Below, one piece after another: positions 34,665 through 45,324 of a stretch of DNA of 64,000 bases. Position 1 is the stretch's first letter. Every line of letters starts with the position of its first letter. Position numbers and translations under genes: made by a program. The DNA is taken from positions 100,489,587 to 100,553,586 of the forward strand of contig OX457025.1 of NCBI GenBank assembly GCA_949752745.1. Reading direction: 5' to 3'. The notes under the pieces are model-generated. The model was not told where the DNA came from and searched no databases. It worked only from the letters and a program-made list of their open reading frames with translations. The DNA comes from Protula sp. h YS-2021 (taxonomy: Eukaryota; Annelida; Polychaeta; Sabellida; Serpulidae).

Positions 34665-34990
34665 CAAGCGGCGTGGTGCAGGACTGGAGGTGATTTCGGG
34701 TGCAAGCGGTGTAGTGCATGGCAGAGGGTATGATTGTTGGTGCAAGTGGTGTGGTGCATAGCTGAAGGTGTGAATGTTGGTGCAAGCGGTGTGGTGCAGG
34801 AGAGAAGCTGGTTTTGGGTGCAATCGGTGTGGTGCAGGAGAGAAGCTGGTTTTGGGTGCTATCGGTGTGACGCAGGGGAGAAGTTGGTTTTGGGTGCAAT
34901 CGGTGTGGTGCAGGAGAGAAGCTGGTTTTGGGTGCAATCGGTGTAGTGCAGGAGAGAACGTGGTTTGGGTGCAAGCGGTGTGGCCGGTGG
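34665..34990. repeat. 38-bp minisatellite, about 8 copies
   Basis: Units contain GGTGCAATCGGTGTGGTGCA then GGAGAGAAGCTGGTTTTG. Outer units are more diverged than the central four. Confidence 0.94.
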
Positions 34991-35384
34991 CTGCATAGCT
35001 GAATGTGAATGCACTTGGGTGTCCTCGGGGGCGGGGCGGGGGGGAGGAGAGGGTGGGGGTGGGAGTGGGTGAGTGAGCATGCACAAAGCTCAAAATCCCG
35101 AAGGTGCGACAAGTACCGTCACACTCTGCGTACCCATAGCCCGTTGCTTTTTCCGACGAAGAGTTGCAGGAATAAGACATAAGGATTCGTCTGGCAAACA
35201 GGTGCATCAAGGGGGACTACTTCTTCAGTATAATGAACAATAATTTGCGCAAGTCAATAGCTTTTGCCTGAGCCAAGAGGTGTGCCTGGAATATTCTCTG
35301 ACAACTGTTGCTCAAACACACACTGGAGTTACGCCACAACACCCAATTGAACACTATGTTATGTAACAAGCATCCGGGACAAAC
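34991..35384. other. Short non-coding stretch with G tract
   Basis: G-rich DNA at 35028-35070; nothing else recognised. Confidence 0.45.
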
Positions 35385-36180
35385 CATCCACGGACTAAAC
35401 GTCCAAGGACAGAACGTTCGCGGACAAAACGTCCACGGTCAGAACGTTCACGGATACAACATCCACGGGCAGGATCCTCCCGGAGAAAACTTCCACCGAC
35501 AGAACATCCATGGACAAAACATCTACGGACAGAACGTCCACGGACAGAACATCCATGTACAAACCGTCTACGGACAGAACGTCCATAGACAGAACGTTCA
35601 TGGACAGAACGTCGACGGACAAAACGTCCACAAATGAAGATTGTAATAGAACGTCCTCGGTATAGAAATTGATTTCCTGCTCTTTTTTCCATTTTTCAAA
35701 CATCTGTCTCCGTTTTTGATCCGTGATGTGAAAAAGAGATGATAAAAAATGCCTTTTGATTTTTCCAGAATTTTTTGCCCCAAACAAAATTTTATAGCGT
35801 TATGAGAATTGTATCTTAAGTCTTTTAGCTTTATTCTGTTAGTAAGAACAAAATCGTTAAATTAATATTATCTATATGTAGACTGATTTTATATCAATTT
35901 TATCGGATTTCTAGTTTTAAACTCAACAGTTTTGAGCATCTCACTGTTGACTCCACCCTACAACAGTCTGAGATGCTCAAAACCCAGCAACTAATTTTTA
36001 TATTCCACGCCTGGCTAACTACACTCTTTGCTTATAGTGACTTGGCAAAAATAATCAACATTGTTATTTCTAACAAAAATCAGCTGAGAACATTTGCTGT
36101 TATAATTGAGATGGACTTTTTGTCCATTGGTGGACGTTTTGTCCGTCACCATCCTGTCGACGTTCTGTCCCTGGACGCCA
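35385..36180. mobile_element. Fold-back-like element with 15-bp minisatellite arm
   Basis: The left part (35385-35633) is a 15-bp array of GGACAGAACGTCCAC units. The right part (about 36112-36178) carries the same motif in opposite orientation (GGACGTTTTGTCC, GACGTTCTGTCC). The unit itself is nearly palindromic (GGAC...GTCC). A 109-codon ORF reading GQNVH pentamers spans the left arm because 15 bp is five codons. Between the arms is AT-rich DNA with a strong hairpin at 35929-35983. Arms are unequal in length, so this is a decayed or asymmetric fold-back. Confidence 0.5.
35929..35983. other. Strong hairpin (15-bp plus 6-bp stem)
   Basis: GTTTTGAGCATCTCA (35929-35943) pairs with TGAGATGCTCAAAAC (35969-35983), and CTGTTG (35944-35949) with CAACAG (35961-35966). 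The loop is 11 nt with a 2-nt bulge. It lies inside the fold-back region and may be a small nested inverted repeat. Confidence 0.85.
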
Positions 36181-37127
36181 TGTCTGAATACCATGATAAT
36201 GCAGTGACAAACATACCAAGATGTTTAAAATTCAAATATTTTTTTTCTAATGCTAGAAATGTTTAAGTACTTTGGCATCTTAAGGATTTTTGACCTAATT
36301 TGAGATTATTCAGCCATAGGACTGTTGCTGACAACATGATGTTTGTAGAGTGACATGAACGAGCGCTCACTGACACGGTGCTGATGAGGTTTACATAACG
36401 CGATCATTCAGTGCTTAAATATGGATCTTAGCATAACAGGCCGTCGAGTATTTAGTTTGCGCGTATGAAGTAAATAAATCATAAATATCTCCGCTAATTA
36501 CGAGTGATTACACAGAGAAACACACACACACAGATATATATATATATAAATTCATTGTTATTTTCTATAATTGATAATCTGAAATCAATAAAGTGCAGTT
36601 CAAACAAAAGGTTGATTGGAAACATGTACCTGATTATGTTGAGATATATCTCAGCTATGAATAACGTTTGAGTTGAATTCGACAGAATGGAAGAACCTCA
36701 AATGATGGGAGGAGGAGGGGGAGGGGCGCGCTGAAAAAACCGGAAAATGCACATTCATTCGTTTGATTTGTTGCGTAAATCCAAACTACAACTAATGATT
36801 CTCTTTATTGACTCAAATTGAACAAATAATTTCAGACAGTTATAAATAAGTGATTGAGATTATTTATAGGCCAATTTACATAATGTCAACTTTACATAAT
36901 GGTTTATGGATATATCGGAATATTTCATTAAGAATTAATTCCCACTAAATCTTAAAGCTTTTCGTTCAATGACCGGTTTATAAATGCCAGTCGTACCTTC
37001 TCATGCGAACTATGAGTGAGCACTAACAGTAATTCATTCTTTCAAAAGTCCATGTTTTTTAATAAGTCTCCTAAAAACAAAAGCAAAAGCCGACTTACCA
37101 TTGTCGCATGTGAAAACTGTGGGAACA
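36181..37127. other. AT-rich non-coding stretch
   Basis: Contains a CA then TA dinucleotide tract near 36520-36548 and a GGAGGAGG patch near 36707-36726. No gene recognised. Confidence 0.5.
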
Positions 37128-37873
37128 GGACAATCCCCCCCCGACAATTCCCTCCAGTCAATTCCCCCCCCCCCCCAACAATTCCCCCCCCCCCCAACAA
37201 TTCCCCCCGTGGGACAATTCCCCCCGAGGACTATCCCCCCCCCATTCATTTTTATTTTTCTTATTTTTTCTTTTCTTTGTATCTCTCTCTCTCTCTCTCT
37301 CTCTTTTTTTACAAATTGTTGCCCTTTTATCTTCTAACTGGAGAGGGTAATTGTCCTTTCATTCCAACATTGTCGCAATTGCAATTTACATGCCTTATCC
37401 AAACCAATTAACTTTAAGTTGGCCACCTCAGTGCCAGCAAAAACGGTTTTTTACATGTACATCGGTCGGATCCGCCGTAATGTTCGCGGTGCACCTGGTT
37501 AAATTATGGGTGGCCGCTTGCCCGAGCCACCAATTTGCTAGTACGCCGACTCTGCGCAGCGCATTCCTCACACAGTCCGCGACTTCGAAAACCTACAGAC
37601 TGTTGACTATTTGTGTGGAACTGCCCACAACATCAGGTTTTAAATGGCAAAAAAACTGTCGTTCCAGACAGAAGAATTTTGCATTTTTGATTTTAAGGTA
37701 TTTAAAAAAATAAAGGCTTTGCCATTCAAAGTAAAATAAAAATAAAAATTAAGTGGGAGGGGGGACTAGTCCTCGGGGGGAATTGTCCTACGGGGGGAAT
37801 TGTTCGGGGGGGGATTGTCGGGGGGGGGAGTTGTCTGGGGAGGGAGTTGTCTGGGGGGGGGGGGAATTGTCCT
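37128..37873. mobile_element. Fold-back element with C/G-tract inverted arms
   Basis: The left arm (37128-37244) is built of GACAATTCCCCCC repeats ending GAGGACTATCCCCC. The right arm (about 37755-37873) is its reverse complement, starting GGGGGGACTAGTCCTCGGG and running through GGGGGGAATTGTCC repeats. The arms enclose ~510 bp with a CT microsatellite and a decayed FLYWCH-like segment. Long repetitive inverted arms with a FLYWCH-like domain are compatible with a Mutator-like (MULE) or fold-back origin. No transposase is seen, and target-site duplications are unclear. Confidence 0.65.
37431..37592 (-). pseudogene. FLYWCH-like zinc finger remnant inside fold-back
   Basis: The minus strand reads 54 codons bounded by stops. 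They include NWWLGQAATHNLTRCTANIT, then a V.V pattern and a closing CWH. The spacing W...C.A.I...V.V...H resembles the FLYWCH zinc finger, but the usual W.C cysteine is replaced (WWL) and the final HxH is incomplete. A stop precedes the segment. FLYWCH domains are often carried by animal Mutator-like transposons, which suits its place between inverted arms. The overlapping 120-codon plus-strand ORF has no recognisable domain. Confidence 0.4.
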
Positions 37874-38342
37874 AGACCCGTATACTGTATATCACCCCTC
37901 ATGGACTGCTCAAGTCTAACATTGCAAACAGGAGTTCACATTTACCCTTGCGCCTTTTTCAACACAATGGGTGGTCTTAAAAGAATGACGTTAAATTCAG
38001 TCAGGACGACAGCAGTACAAAAAGTCTTTATCATGCTAATCGTTTTGTGTGCTGTGCTTTCGTTTTAAATTCGCAGTGACAAAATGAGGATGAAAGTGAC
38101 AAATACGACAGTTGCTTAGCAGCACTTAAATGTACGCAAGGGTATAGATTTGAATAAATTAATATAATATCAAATAAATTAAATTTAATATCAAAATTTT
38201 ACATCAAATAAATTAAATTTAATATTAAAAAAAAAAACAAAATTAATGTCAAATAAATTCATGCTTTAAGCTAAAAAAACTTATGTTTCCATTTATAGAA
38301 TCTTATCGTAAGTACCACAGTCTAGCTGTCTACAGAAAAAAA
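37874..38342. other. Non-coding stretch with small AT repeat
   Basis: Includes about four copies of an AATAAATTAAATTTAATATC-type motif near 38150-38235. Ends at the left border of the segmental duplication. Confidence 0.5.
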
Positions 38343-38534
38343 AGCCGTGAAAATAGTTATGTTGTTGGAGTGCTGTCCTAGATGTCTTGATGCACCTGTC
38401 TGTGGGCATCTATAGACGACCGCGAGTACCTGGACATATTAAAACGTGTGACGTAATCCCACCGATTCTGCGTCACGGCAACGTATAGTGTTTGTATGCT
38501 AGGAAACGGAATCTGATCTGATTTTAGGTCTCCC

Positions 38535-38851
38535 TGCCATACATCACACAGAACATAAACATCATACAACATAACATCACATAAAATGACACCGAACATA
38601 AACATCAGATAACATCACATACCATCACACATAACATAAACATCAGATAACATCACATCACATAATATCACATACCATCACATACCATCACACATAACAT
38701 AAACATTACATAACATATATAACATCACATACAACATAAACGTCACATAGCATCACATACCGGCACACACAGCATAGACATCACATAACGTCACGCACAA
38801 CATAAACATCACACAACATAACATGACACAAAATATAAACATCACATAACA
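38535..38851. repeat. ACATAACATC/ACATAAACATC array, left of LINE (copy 1)
   Basis: Imperfect ~10-22-bp repeats of ACATAACATCACATAC and ACATAAACATCACA. The same array resumes on the other side of the LINE fragment. Confidence 0.9.
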
Positions 38852-40210
38852 TAATATTGCATTGATATTTCAATGCATTGTAAATATAGTAACATTAACC
38901 TTTATGTTTGAGGTTGAGATATCTTTCTGTAGAATATGGCACACTGGAATGTTTTATAACTTAAACGGTAAAATACCTATTTGTCATTGGAAAATTCTGT
39001 TTAATTGGTATTCTAATTCATATGCAAAAGTTCAATGGGACTTTATAGGCATACAGAAAGTTCAAAATTACTCGTGGCACAAAACAAGGAAGCATTTTGT
39101 CTCCACATCTATTTAAAATTTTTGTGAATGAGTTCCTAGTTTCCTTGTCGTGAGTTAATACAGGCATTGTTTTAGGTGAAACAAAGTATAATAATTTTGC
39201 GTATGCTGATGATATAGCGTTATTCATTACAGCAGTACCTGGTCTTCATAGTTTGATTGATATGCGTTACTTGTATTCTTTGAAATGGAGTTTTAACTTT
39301 GGTGTGCAAAAATCAAAATGCATGATATTTAATGACAATCAACTGTTAAAAACCCCGGAATGGGAATTAGGTGGAACGCCTATGAATACAGAAGAGAACT
39401 TGAATATGCTTGATGTCATGTTTGACTTAAAGTGTTCTAATTCTAAGCATATTGAAGAACGTATTTCCTGTTGTAGAAAATCATATTTTAGTTCAAATAA
39501 TGTTAGTTTTTATTAACCTGGTCTTGATTCTGATGTTAAAATTTATTTATGGAAAACGGTTTGCATCCCTATGTTATTTTATGGTGTTGAAGCTATTGAC
39601 TTAGGCTTGAAATAACGCAAAACAGATACGTGAAACAGCATCTGGGCTTGCATAAATCGTGTCATAGTACTATACTGCTTGATGCTTTGTGGGTTTACTC
39701 TATTAATAACATTTTTGAACAAAGAATAATGACTCTTTATCGAAAATATATTCAGTGTGGAAACTCCGGTAAGGTTTTTGAATAATTTTTGGCCTTCTCA
39801 ATGTGTGTCAAGTGGCACTGTGGCTCCAGGTACACTACTGTCAAAAGTACTACACATGGGAAGCTCACCTTTAGCTACAGCCTTTACTATGGGTAAACCA
39901 AACAAAGTCCACCACACCAAAATGTGGCGAATGTGGAACTGTGGATACCATTAGAAACCTTGTATTTAGTACTACTTATCATTTGTCAACCATTACTGAA
40001 CATCGTCTTCTACAATTGTCATTGCGGTCTTTTTAGGCTTTTATCGTTAACTTCCATTTGAATGTTGTATTGTAACGCTGCATTGTGCAAAATTTTTTCT
40101 GTGACAAAAGCTGTGATATTTTATGATATCATTTTATGCATATATGTATTGCATTGATTTTTATATTGTTTTATCCTTTCACCTACTATTGGTCTTTTAA
40201 TAAATAAATA
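38852..40210 (+). pseudogene. LINE (non-LTR retrotransposon) 3' fragment, copy 1
   Basis: Degenerate RT region. One frame reads QGSILSPHLFKIF near 39085-39123, is cut by a TGA, then continues with FAYADDIALF (YADD at 39202-39213) and a long C-terminal RT stretch to about 39610. A shifted frame reads QNRYVKQHLGLHKSCHST and EQRIMTLYRK, the usual tail after the RT fingers, and a last part reads CGECGTVDTIRN, a Cys-rich C terminus. It ends in a short AATAAATAAATA tail. It is 5' truncated and has several stops and frameshifts. The CR1/Jockey side of the LINE tree is plausible but not proven. Confidence 0.85.
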
Positions 40211-40350
40211 CCATCACACACGACAAAATCATGACATAACATCACATTAGATCACTCAGAACGTAAATAGCACAAAATACCACAACATAAACATGACATA
40301 ACATAACATCACACGACATAAACATCACGTAACATTACACACAACGTAAA
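40211..40350. repeat. ACATAACATC array, right of LINE (copy 1)
   Basis: Continuation of the array at 38535-38851, with CATGACATAACATAACATCA units. Its presence on both sides indicates the LINE inserted into the array. Confidence 0.85.
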
Positions 40351-40795
40351 GTTACCTTCAGTAGAGCTATACATGACAACATAAAGTATATTATGCCAAT
40401 AATAAGCACAACAATGTTGCTCGGGAAAAAACGGAAGTGATTGCGATGCTTCGTATGAAAAAGCGCTTAATTATAAAACTCCGCTCTGAGGGGCAATTAA
40501 AACACGAGTAAGTTTGGCGTCCCTTGTCACAATATTATCATCAGTGTCACTGCCTATTACGACATCAAACGAAGTCAAATTAGCACTCATCCAAATGGAT
40601 ATGTTTTTTTTACGTCAGTTGTTTCCCTTTTTATGACACACCAGGACTGTTTTGTAATTATCTTCTAAGCGTTGGTTGGCAGTTATTCTGGAATCTTTAG
40701 TTTTCCGAAGCTTTTGAGTTCTGTTATCTTCTAGACTTGACTGAGGCCGCTTTATCGTATTCGATATTTTTTTATAGTTTGTCTAGTTACCGTTA

Positions 40796-40796
40796 T

Positions 40797-40846
<50 letters not shown>

Positions 40847-40848
40847 AA
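40796..40848. repeat. (ATC)n microsatellite, copy 1
   Basis: About 16 perfect ATC/CAT triplets, followed by a TTA/ATT-rich tract. In copy 2 (46790-46825) the run is shorter and interrupted by ATGCTC. Confidence 0.95.
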
Positions 40849-40969
40849 CTATTATTATTAATTTTACAGTTGTTATTATTATTATTACTATTGTAACAAA
40901 TTTTGACAAAAAGATTCGTTTCATTACGAATTGCAACACTAAAACGAAGCTTCGAAAAGCAAATTGTAA

Positions 40970-41085
40970 GAGGAGGTATATACCAAATATCTGTCATCAT
41001 GCACCGGAGGGCACGAGATAGATACCAGATGTCTGTCATCATGCACCGGGGGCGCGAGGTAGATACCAGATATTTGCCAGGTAGT
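40970..41085. repeat. ~41-bp repeat, 3 copies
   Basis: Units share ATACCAGATATCTGTCATCA and TGCACCGGGGGCACGAG. The equivalent triple repeat in copy 2 is at about 46965-47070. Confidence 0.85.
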
Positions 41086-41099
41086 TTGAAGGCAATCAT

Positions 41100-41390
41100 A
41101 CACCAGGGGGGGGGGCACTTGGTAACATATGTGTGTCCAACGCTTTCCGCAGAGAAAGGGGGACAATTTTTTTGGTCACACGCAGGGCGCGCGGAGTGCC
41201 AATTTTGTTTAAAAAAGTGAGAATATTTTCATAAAGTACGTCCCGTTTTCCACAAAAAAGGAGGTTACTTCAGAATTTCACTCCCCCTTTGGTTAAAAAG
41301 TGGGCATTATTTCAAAATTAACACTGAGCGTTTAGGGTTTGTTTTAAAAAGTCATGGTTGCGCATGGCAACCAGTTGGTACGTCAGTAGA
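41100..41390 (+). repeat. Dispersed repeat family (plus orientation)
   Basis: Shares several blocks with the reverse complement of 62440-62720: GCGCG..GTGCCAATTTTGTTT, GGAGGTTACTTC, and GTCATGGTTGCGCATGG with AACCAGTTGGT. Copy 2 of the duplication has it at about 47085-47370. No ORF; probably an unclassified transposable-element relic. Confidence 0.6.
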
Positions 41391-41722
41391 GCTACTTTGG
41401 GTCGAGCACAAGAACATATTGTACCGCATACAGGGATGCCGCTAGTATTCCTGTGCAATACATTCACAGATCCTTTGCTTGAAGTAGTATCCCTGCGCGC
41501 GTCCAGGTCAAAAGCTCCAAACATTGAAACTGCCTCCGGACAATTGCGCCAGAATTTTTAAGACATTTGAGCCAAGCCATATTATGCAACTATTAAGATG
41601 GTACATCATTTGAGTATGAACGGCAAGTGCAGTCAGTCCCTCTTAGACGTCTTAGACTGCTCCAGTTTGGGTCCGGAAGACCCTCTTGGGTTCTTAAAGC
41701 AATGTAAGAAAGAAACAAATAA

Positions 41723-41905
41723 GATCAACATAACACTGGAACTATCTTACGTAACTATGAGGAAACCTTTTATTTATATTTTCCTGATTATCAAGACAGA
41801 AAATATAAAACTGAAGCCGCTATGGAGCGCTACAGCAAGATTGCGAAGAAAGAAATATCTCGACGCCAGTATATCTCTGCCATGAGACACAAGTATAAAA
41901 CCTGA
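41723..41905 (+). pseudogene. Unrecognised coding-like island, copy 1 (60 codons)
   Basis: Open for 60 codons from just after a TAA to a TGA, with no ATG at the left. It has protein-like composition including YEETFYLYFPDYQDRKYK and AMERYSKIAKKEISRRQY, rich in charged and aromatic residues unlike the low-complexity ORFs around it. I do not recognise the family. It may be the 3' exon or C terminus of a decayed gene or transposon protein. Compared with copy 2, all four differing codons change the amino acid and none is silent, which argues against current selection. Confidence 0.35.
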
Positions 41906-42384
41906 GTGGACTTGTAACGGACGTAACAGCGATGTCGACTGTACTTTTTACATAACTGTAACTATTCTTAGGATTTAATGACACAATGCTATTGTTGTAA
42001 ATGTGATGTTTTGACCTGCATTCCGAGGTGTTTTTGTCCTCTTTGCTTCGCACTTTTGTCGTACCGGTTGGCGCTTTTGTCGTACCGGTTGGCGTTTTTG
42101 TCCAAATCCGCCCTGCGCCAGTTTGATCACTTATTATTAAAAACCACGAGTTTATTGTGGGACTTAAAATAGAGTTAAAACAACTGAAGTAGATGTTGAT
42201 GGCATCAGGTATAGAGATGTTCGCGACAAGGTTAATGACGTCATCAGCCTGGTGCCGTGATCGTGAACTACAGTAAATTGCCAATACCTGTACATTTTAT
42301 AGAGGAAGAAGTTAACAGTGTGTGAGGTGATGGAAACATGCAAATAGCACCTAAGGAAATCCCCTGCCCCAGTGTAATGATTTA
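41906..42384. other. Non-coding stretch with ~21-bp short repeat
   Basis: Near 42050-42105 the motif TTTTGTCGTACCGGTTGGCG occurs twice, with a further partial copy. The duplicate (48020-48100) has one more unit, another copy-number difference between the two duplicates. Confidence 0.7.
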
Positions 42385-43165
42385 AGTTACCCCCTATCAG
42401 GCTACCCCCCCCGCTAACTTGAATCAGATTTCTTGTTATCCCCGGGGGTAATCTGAAATCGAATTTGTATTACCCCCCCCCCCCTGTTGTTAGATTACCC
42501 CTACATCAAAAGCTCTTAACATGCAGGAAAAAATAATCTTTTATATTTGTACATTTATCCACATACAAATAAACTAAAATGAAAGGTTCATTTCGTCAAC
42601 TCTTCAACGAGAGCCAAACTGGACGACCTCTTCAACACTGATTTTGCACAATCATTACAAGTATTTGACTGATATTCTACAAAGAAGTTGGTTCAGTTGC
42701 TCACTCAAAATCAAAAGGCTTTTTCTGTTAGTATCTATCAATGTCTTTCAGTGTCTGGTAATGTCACAATTTTCTGAGTGGGTTAATCCCCAGCTCGAAG
42801 CTGCTAATCCCAATGTATCTGGACTATGTTGTTAATAGGTTTCTTGCATGTATATAAACAGGATGTTGATTTTGGTTGTAACATGCAGTTCCAATAACTA
42901 AACATAAATGTTGTAAAATTAAATAAAAAGGCGGAAATAAATACGGAAATGGCTAAAAAATAGTAGCAAAATGGAAAGCGATAAGCAAAGCGACATTGAT
43001 ACTATTTTAAAAATACAAAAGATTATTGTTTTTCTGCATGCTAACAACTTTTGACATAGGGGTACCTTAAAATCAGGGGGGGGGGAGTAATACAAATTCG
43101 TATTGAAGTTACCGGGGCTAGCTTGATTTCGATTTTAAATTACCCGGGGGGGGGGGTTAGAAGAA
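42385..43165. mobile_element. Fold-back element with C/G-tract arms, copy 1
   Basis: The left end carries TTACCCCC repeats and CGAATTTGTATTACCCCC (42461-42484). The right end carries the inverse GGGGGAGTAATACAAATTCG (about 43080-43100), followed by ACCGGGG and TTACCCGGGGGG repeats. About 570 bp of ordinary DNA separates the arms. The design matches the 37128-37873 element (short unit plus C tract in inverted arms), but the unit sequence differs. No ORF of interest inside. Confidence 0.6.
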
Positions 43166-43430
43166 ATACTCACAAACATTAACTTCCAATTAACTGGACT
43201 GCTAGAAGCGAAAATCGGTTGATCTAGCTGTGTCACACAGACCATTTTCATGTGGATTTTTGTTTGTTGAATAAATTTATTCATTCACTTCGATAATTTA
43301 GTTGTTGTTACAAAAGAGCTGACAGTGATGTGCTATGCATAAAAAAAGAAAGCGGATGTAGACAGAAAGTAGTTCCACTCTTTTAACAAGAGTAATGTTT
43401 TCGCGGATTCCCCAGTGGGTTGGTGAAGAA
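43166..43430. other. Short unique stretch in duplication copy 1
   Basis: No feature recognised. Ends with GGATTCCCCAGTGGGTTGGT, shared with copy 2, immediately before the minisatellite. Confidence 0.45.
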
Positions 43431-43434
43431 ACAG

Positions 43435-43925
43435 GCCGGTCTGCCCCGAATCAGGTCTACTCCGAGTCAGGTCTGCTCCGAGTCAGGTTGCCCCGGGTCA
43501 GGCCTGCTCCGGATCAGGTCTGCTCCGGGTCAGGTCTGCTCCGGGGCAGGTTGGCTCCCGGCCAAGTCTGCTCCGGGTCAGGTCTACTCCGGGTCAGGTC
43601 TGCTCCGAGTCAGGTCTGCTCCGGGTCAGGTTTGCTGCGAGTCAGGTCTGCTCCGAGTCAGGTCTGCTCCGGGGCAGGTTGGCTCGGAGTCAGGTTTGCT
43701 CCGAGTCAGGTCTGCTCCGGGGCAGGTTGGCTCCGGATCAGGTCTGCTCCGGGTCAGGTCTGCTCTGGGTCAGGTCTGCTCCGGGTCAGGTTTGCTCCGG
43801 GGCAGGTTGGCTCCGGGTCAGGTCTGCTCCGGGGCAGGTTGGCTCCGGGTCAAGTCTGCTCCGGGTCAGGTCTGTTCCGGGGCAGGTTGGCTCCGGGGCA
43901 GGTTGGCGCCGGGTCAGGTCTGGCA
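43435..43925. repeat. 15-bp GGGTCAG minisatellite, copy 1 (about 32 units)
   Basis: Units of TCCGGGTCAGGTCTGC with variants GAGTCAG, GGGCAGGTTGG and GGATCAG. The unit is five codons, so Ser-Gly-Leu-Leu-Arg frames stay open (192 codons). No gene context. Confidence 0.95.
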
Positions 43926-44127
43926 CTCCCTAGAACTCGCCAGATAATTCAAGGCACATTGTATACGTTGTAGAGGAAAAGAAACAAACATCCAATCACT
44001 GCACCCTTTCTAGGTAAATGACACAGAAATAGTTATCAAAATAAATAACACAAAAAGATGGTAAAGGCTTTCAGACAGTGTTTGGGCAGACTTCTGACAA
44101 GTGTGCGAACAGGTGTACGCTAGCCAG

Positions 44128-44232
44128 AGATTCCGTGTGATTCTCTGTGATTCCGTGTGATTCTCTGTGATTCCGTGTGATTCTCTGTGATTCCGTGCGA
44201 TTCTCTGTGATTCCGTGTGATTCTGAGTGATT
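44128..44232. repeat. 20-bp repeat, about 5 copies (copy 1)
   Basis: Units of TTCCGTGTGATTCTCTGTGA. The copy-2 counterpart at 50434-50505 has about 3 units. Confidence 0.93.
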
Positions 44233-44310
44233 TTGAATTTCGTGATAGGTGATCCAACCCACTGCACTCGCTTAAATAAGGCAATTTGAGCGAACGTCAA
44301 TCCCCCTTTT

Positions 44311-44381
44311 ACCATTCCGAGCCGGATTCGAACTCGGACCTTGGGCTTCAGATCAACGTTCTAACCAACTAAATTAACCTT
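44311..44381 (-). repeat. tRNA-derived SINE head, copy 1
   Basis: Minus strand reads an A-box-like TTTAGTTGGTTAGAACG and a B-box GAGTTCGAATCC at tRNA spacing, followed by GGCTCGG. Acceptor arms do not pair, so this is a SINE head or tRNA relic, not a working tRNA gene. Confidence 0.7.
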
Positions 44382-45127
44382 TATACGTTGAATAAAATCT
44401 GGTTGTAATATTTTAGTCTGTCATTTCTTTCATTTTACCCGATTCGTTTGAAGGAAATATACAAGATTTTGTCTCCAAACCAGTAGGCCAAGAAATGTTC
44501 ATAGAACAGTCCCGAAATAGTGTTCTCCACACAGAGGTCTGCGCCGAGAAAAGGGACGATTTTTAGGGTTTTGTGACGGTTTTCCCCAAGTTCGAGAAGA
44601 CCAAAAATTATGATATGTCTCCAGAATATAGTTGTATATATCTATTTAATAATGACGGGTGTTTTCTCTCTTAAGTGTCAATTTGCGTTGCTATGGTGAC
44701 ATTTGATTCGGCACAGACTCAACAAAAACAAAAAAAAACAAAAAAAAAAACAGTTTTTTTCAGCACACACACTTCTATGCCAGTAATGGACCCCAACCCC
44801 CGTCCCATATTTCATTTGGAACCCCCCCCCCCCACCACCAGCACTCACGACCCTTCACTTCTAGCACGTCATGCCCAGTACCAGAAGCGCGCTAGAATCG
44901 ATTCGAATATCTTTGCAATCTACGGTCCAATCAGACACTGCATTATTGTCATTTTACATTTCACATTTCTCTCTGTTAGTTTGATGGGAGCGTCAACAGT
45001 TCGAAAGCTCGTTTCGTTCGATTGTTTAGTATTCGGGCTTTGACAGGTGGGCGATATTCAAGGTTTCAGTTTTGGTTTTTGGAAAATAACCGAATCTATT
45101 GTGTAATGTTCTCGAGATTTTTCGCGT
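44382..45127. other. Non-coding tail of duplication copy 1
   Basis: Contains an A-rich tract (44726-44752) and a C tract (44822-44832). No gene recognised. Confidence 0.45.
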
Positions 45128-45324
45128 AGCCGTGAAAATAGTTATGTTGTTGGAATGCTGTCCTACATGTCTTGATGCACCTGTCTGTGGGCATCTACAG
45201 ACAGCGAGTGCCTGGACATATTAAAACGTGTGACGTAATCCCACCGATTCTGCGTCACGGCAACACATAGTGATTGTATGTTAAGAAACGCAATCTGATC
45301 TGATTTTAGGTCTCCTAGCTGCCA

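Larger units (their letters stand above)
38343..45127. repeat. Segmental duplication, copy 1 (about 6.8 kb)
   Basis: The sequence from AGCCGTGAAAATAG (38343) onward reappears at 45128 and stays collinear to TTCTTCGCGT at 51370. Copy 1 therefore ends where copy 2 begins, a head-to-tail tandem duplication with an offset of 6785 bp at its start. Divergence by eye is a few percent. Contents in order: ACATAACATC array, LINE fragment, ATC microsatellite, dispersed repeat, a coding-like island, a fold-back element, a GGGTCAG minisatellite, a 20-bp repeat and a SINE head. Confidence 0.96.

Noticed and set aside
35308..35637. GQNVH pentapeptide-repeat protein
   Set aside because: The pentamer follows from a 15-bp minisatellite unit that also recurs inverted at 36.1 kb. 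It is not the A(D/N)LXX pentapeptide-repeat family and has no gene context.
43395..43973. 192-codon ORF in the GGGTCAG array
   Set aside because: A 15-bp unit guarantees frame retention. The duplicate array has a different length and no conserved ends, so no protein is under selection.
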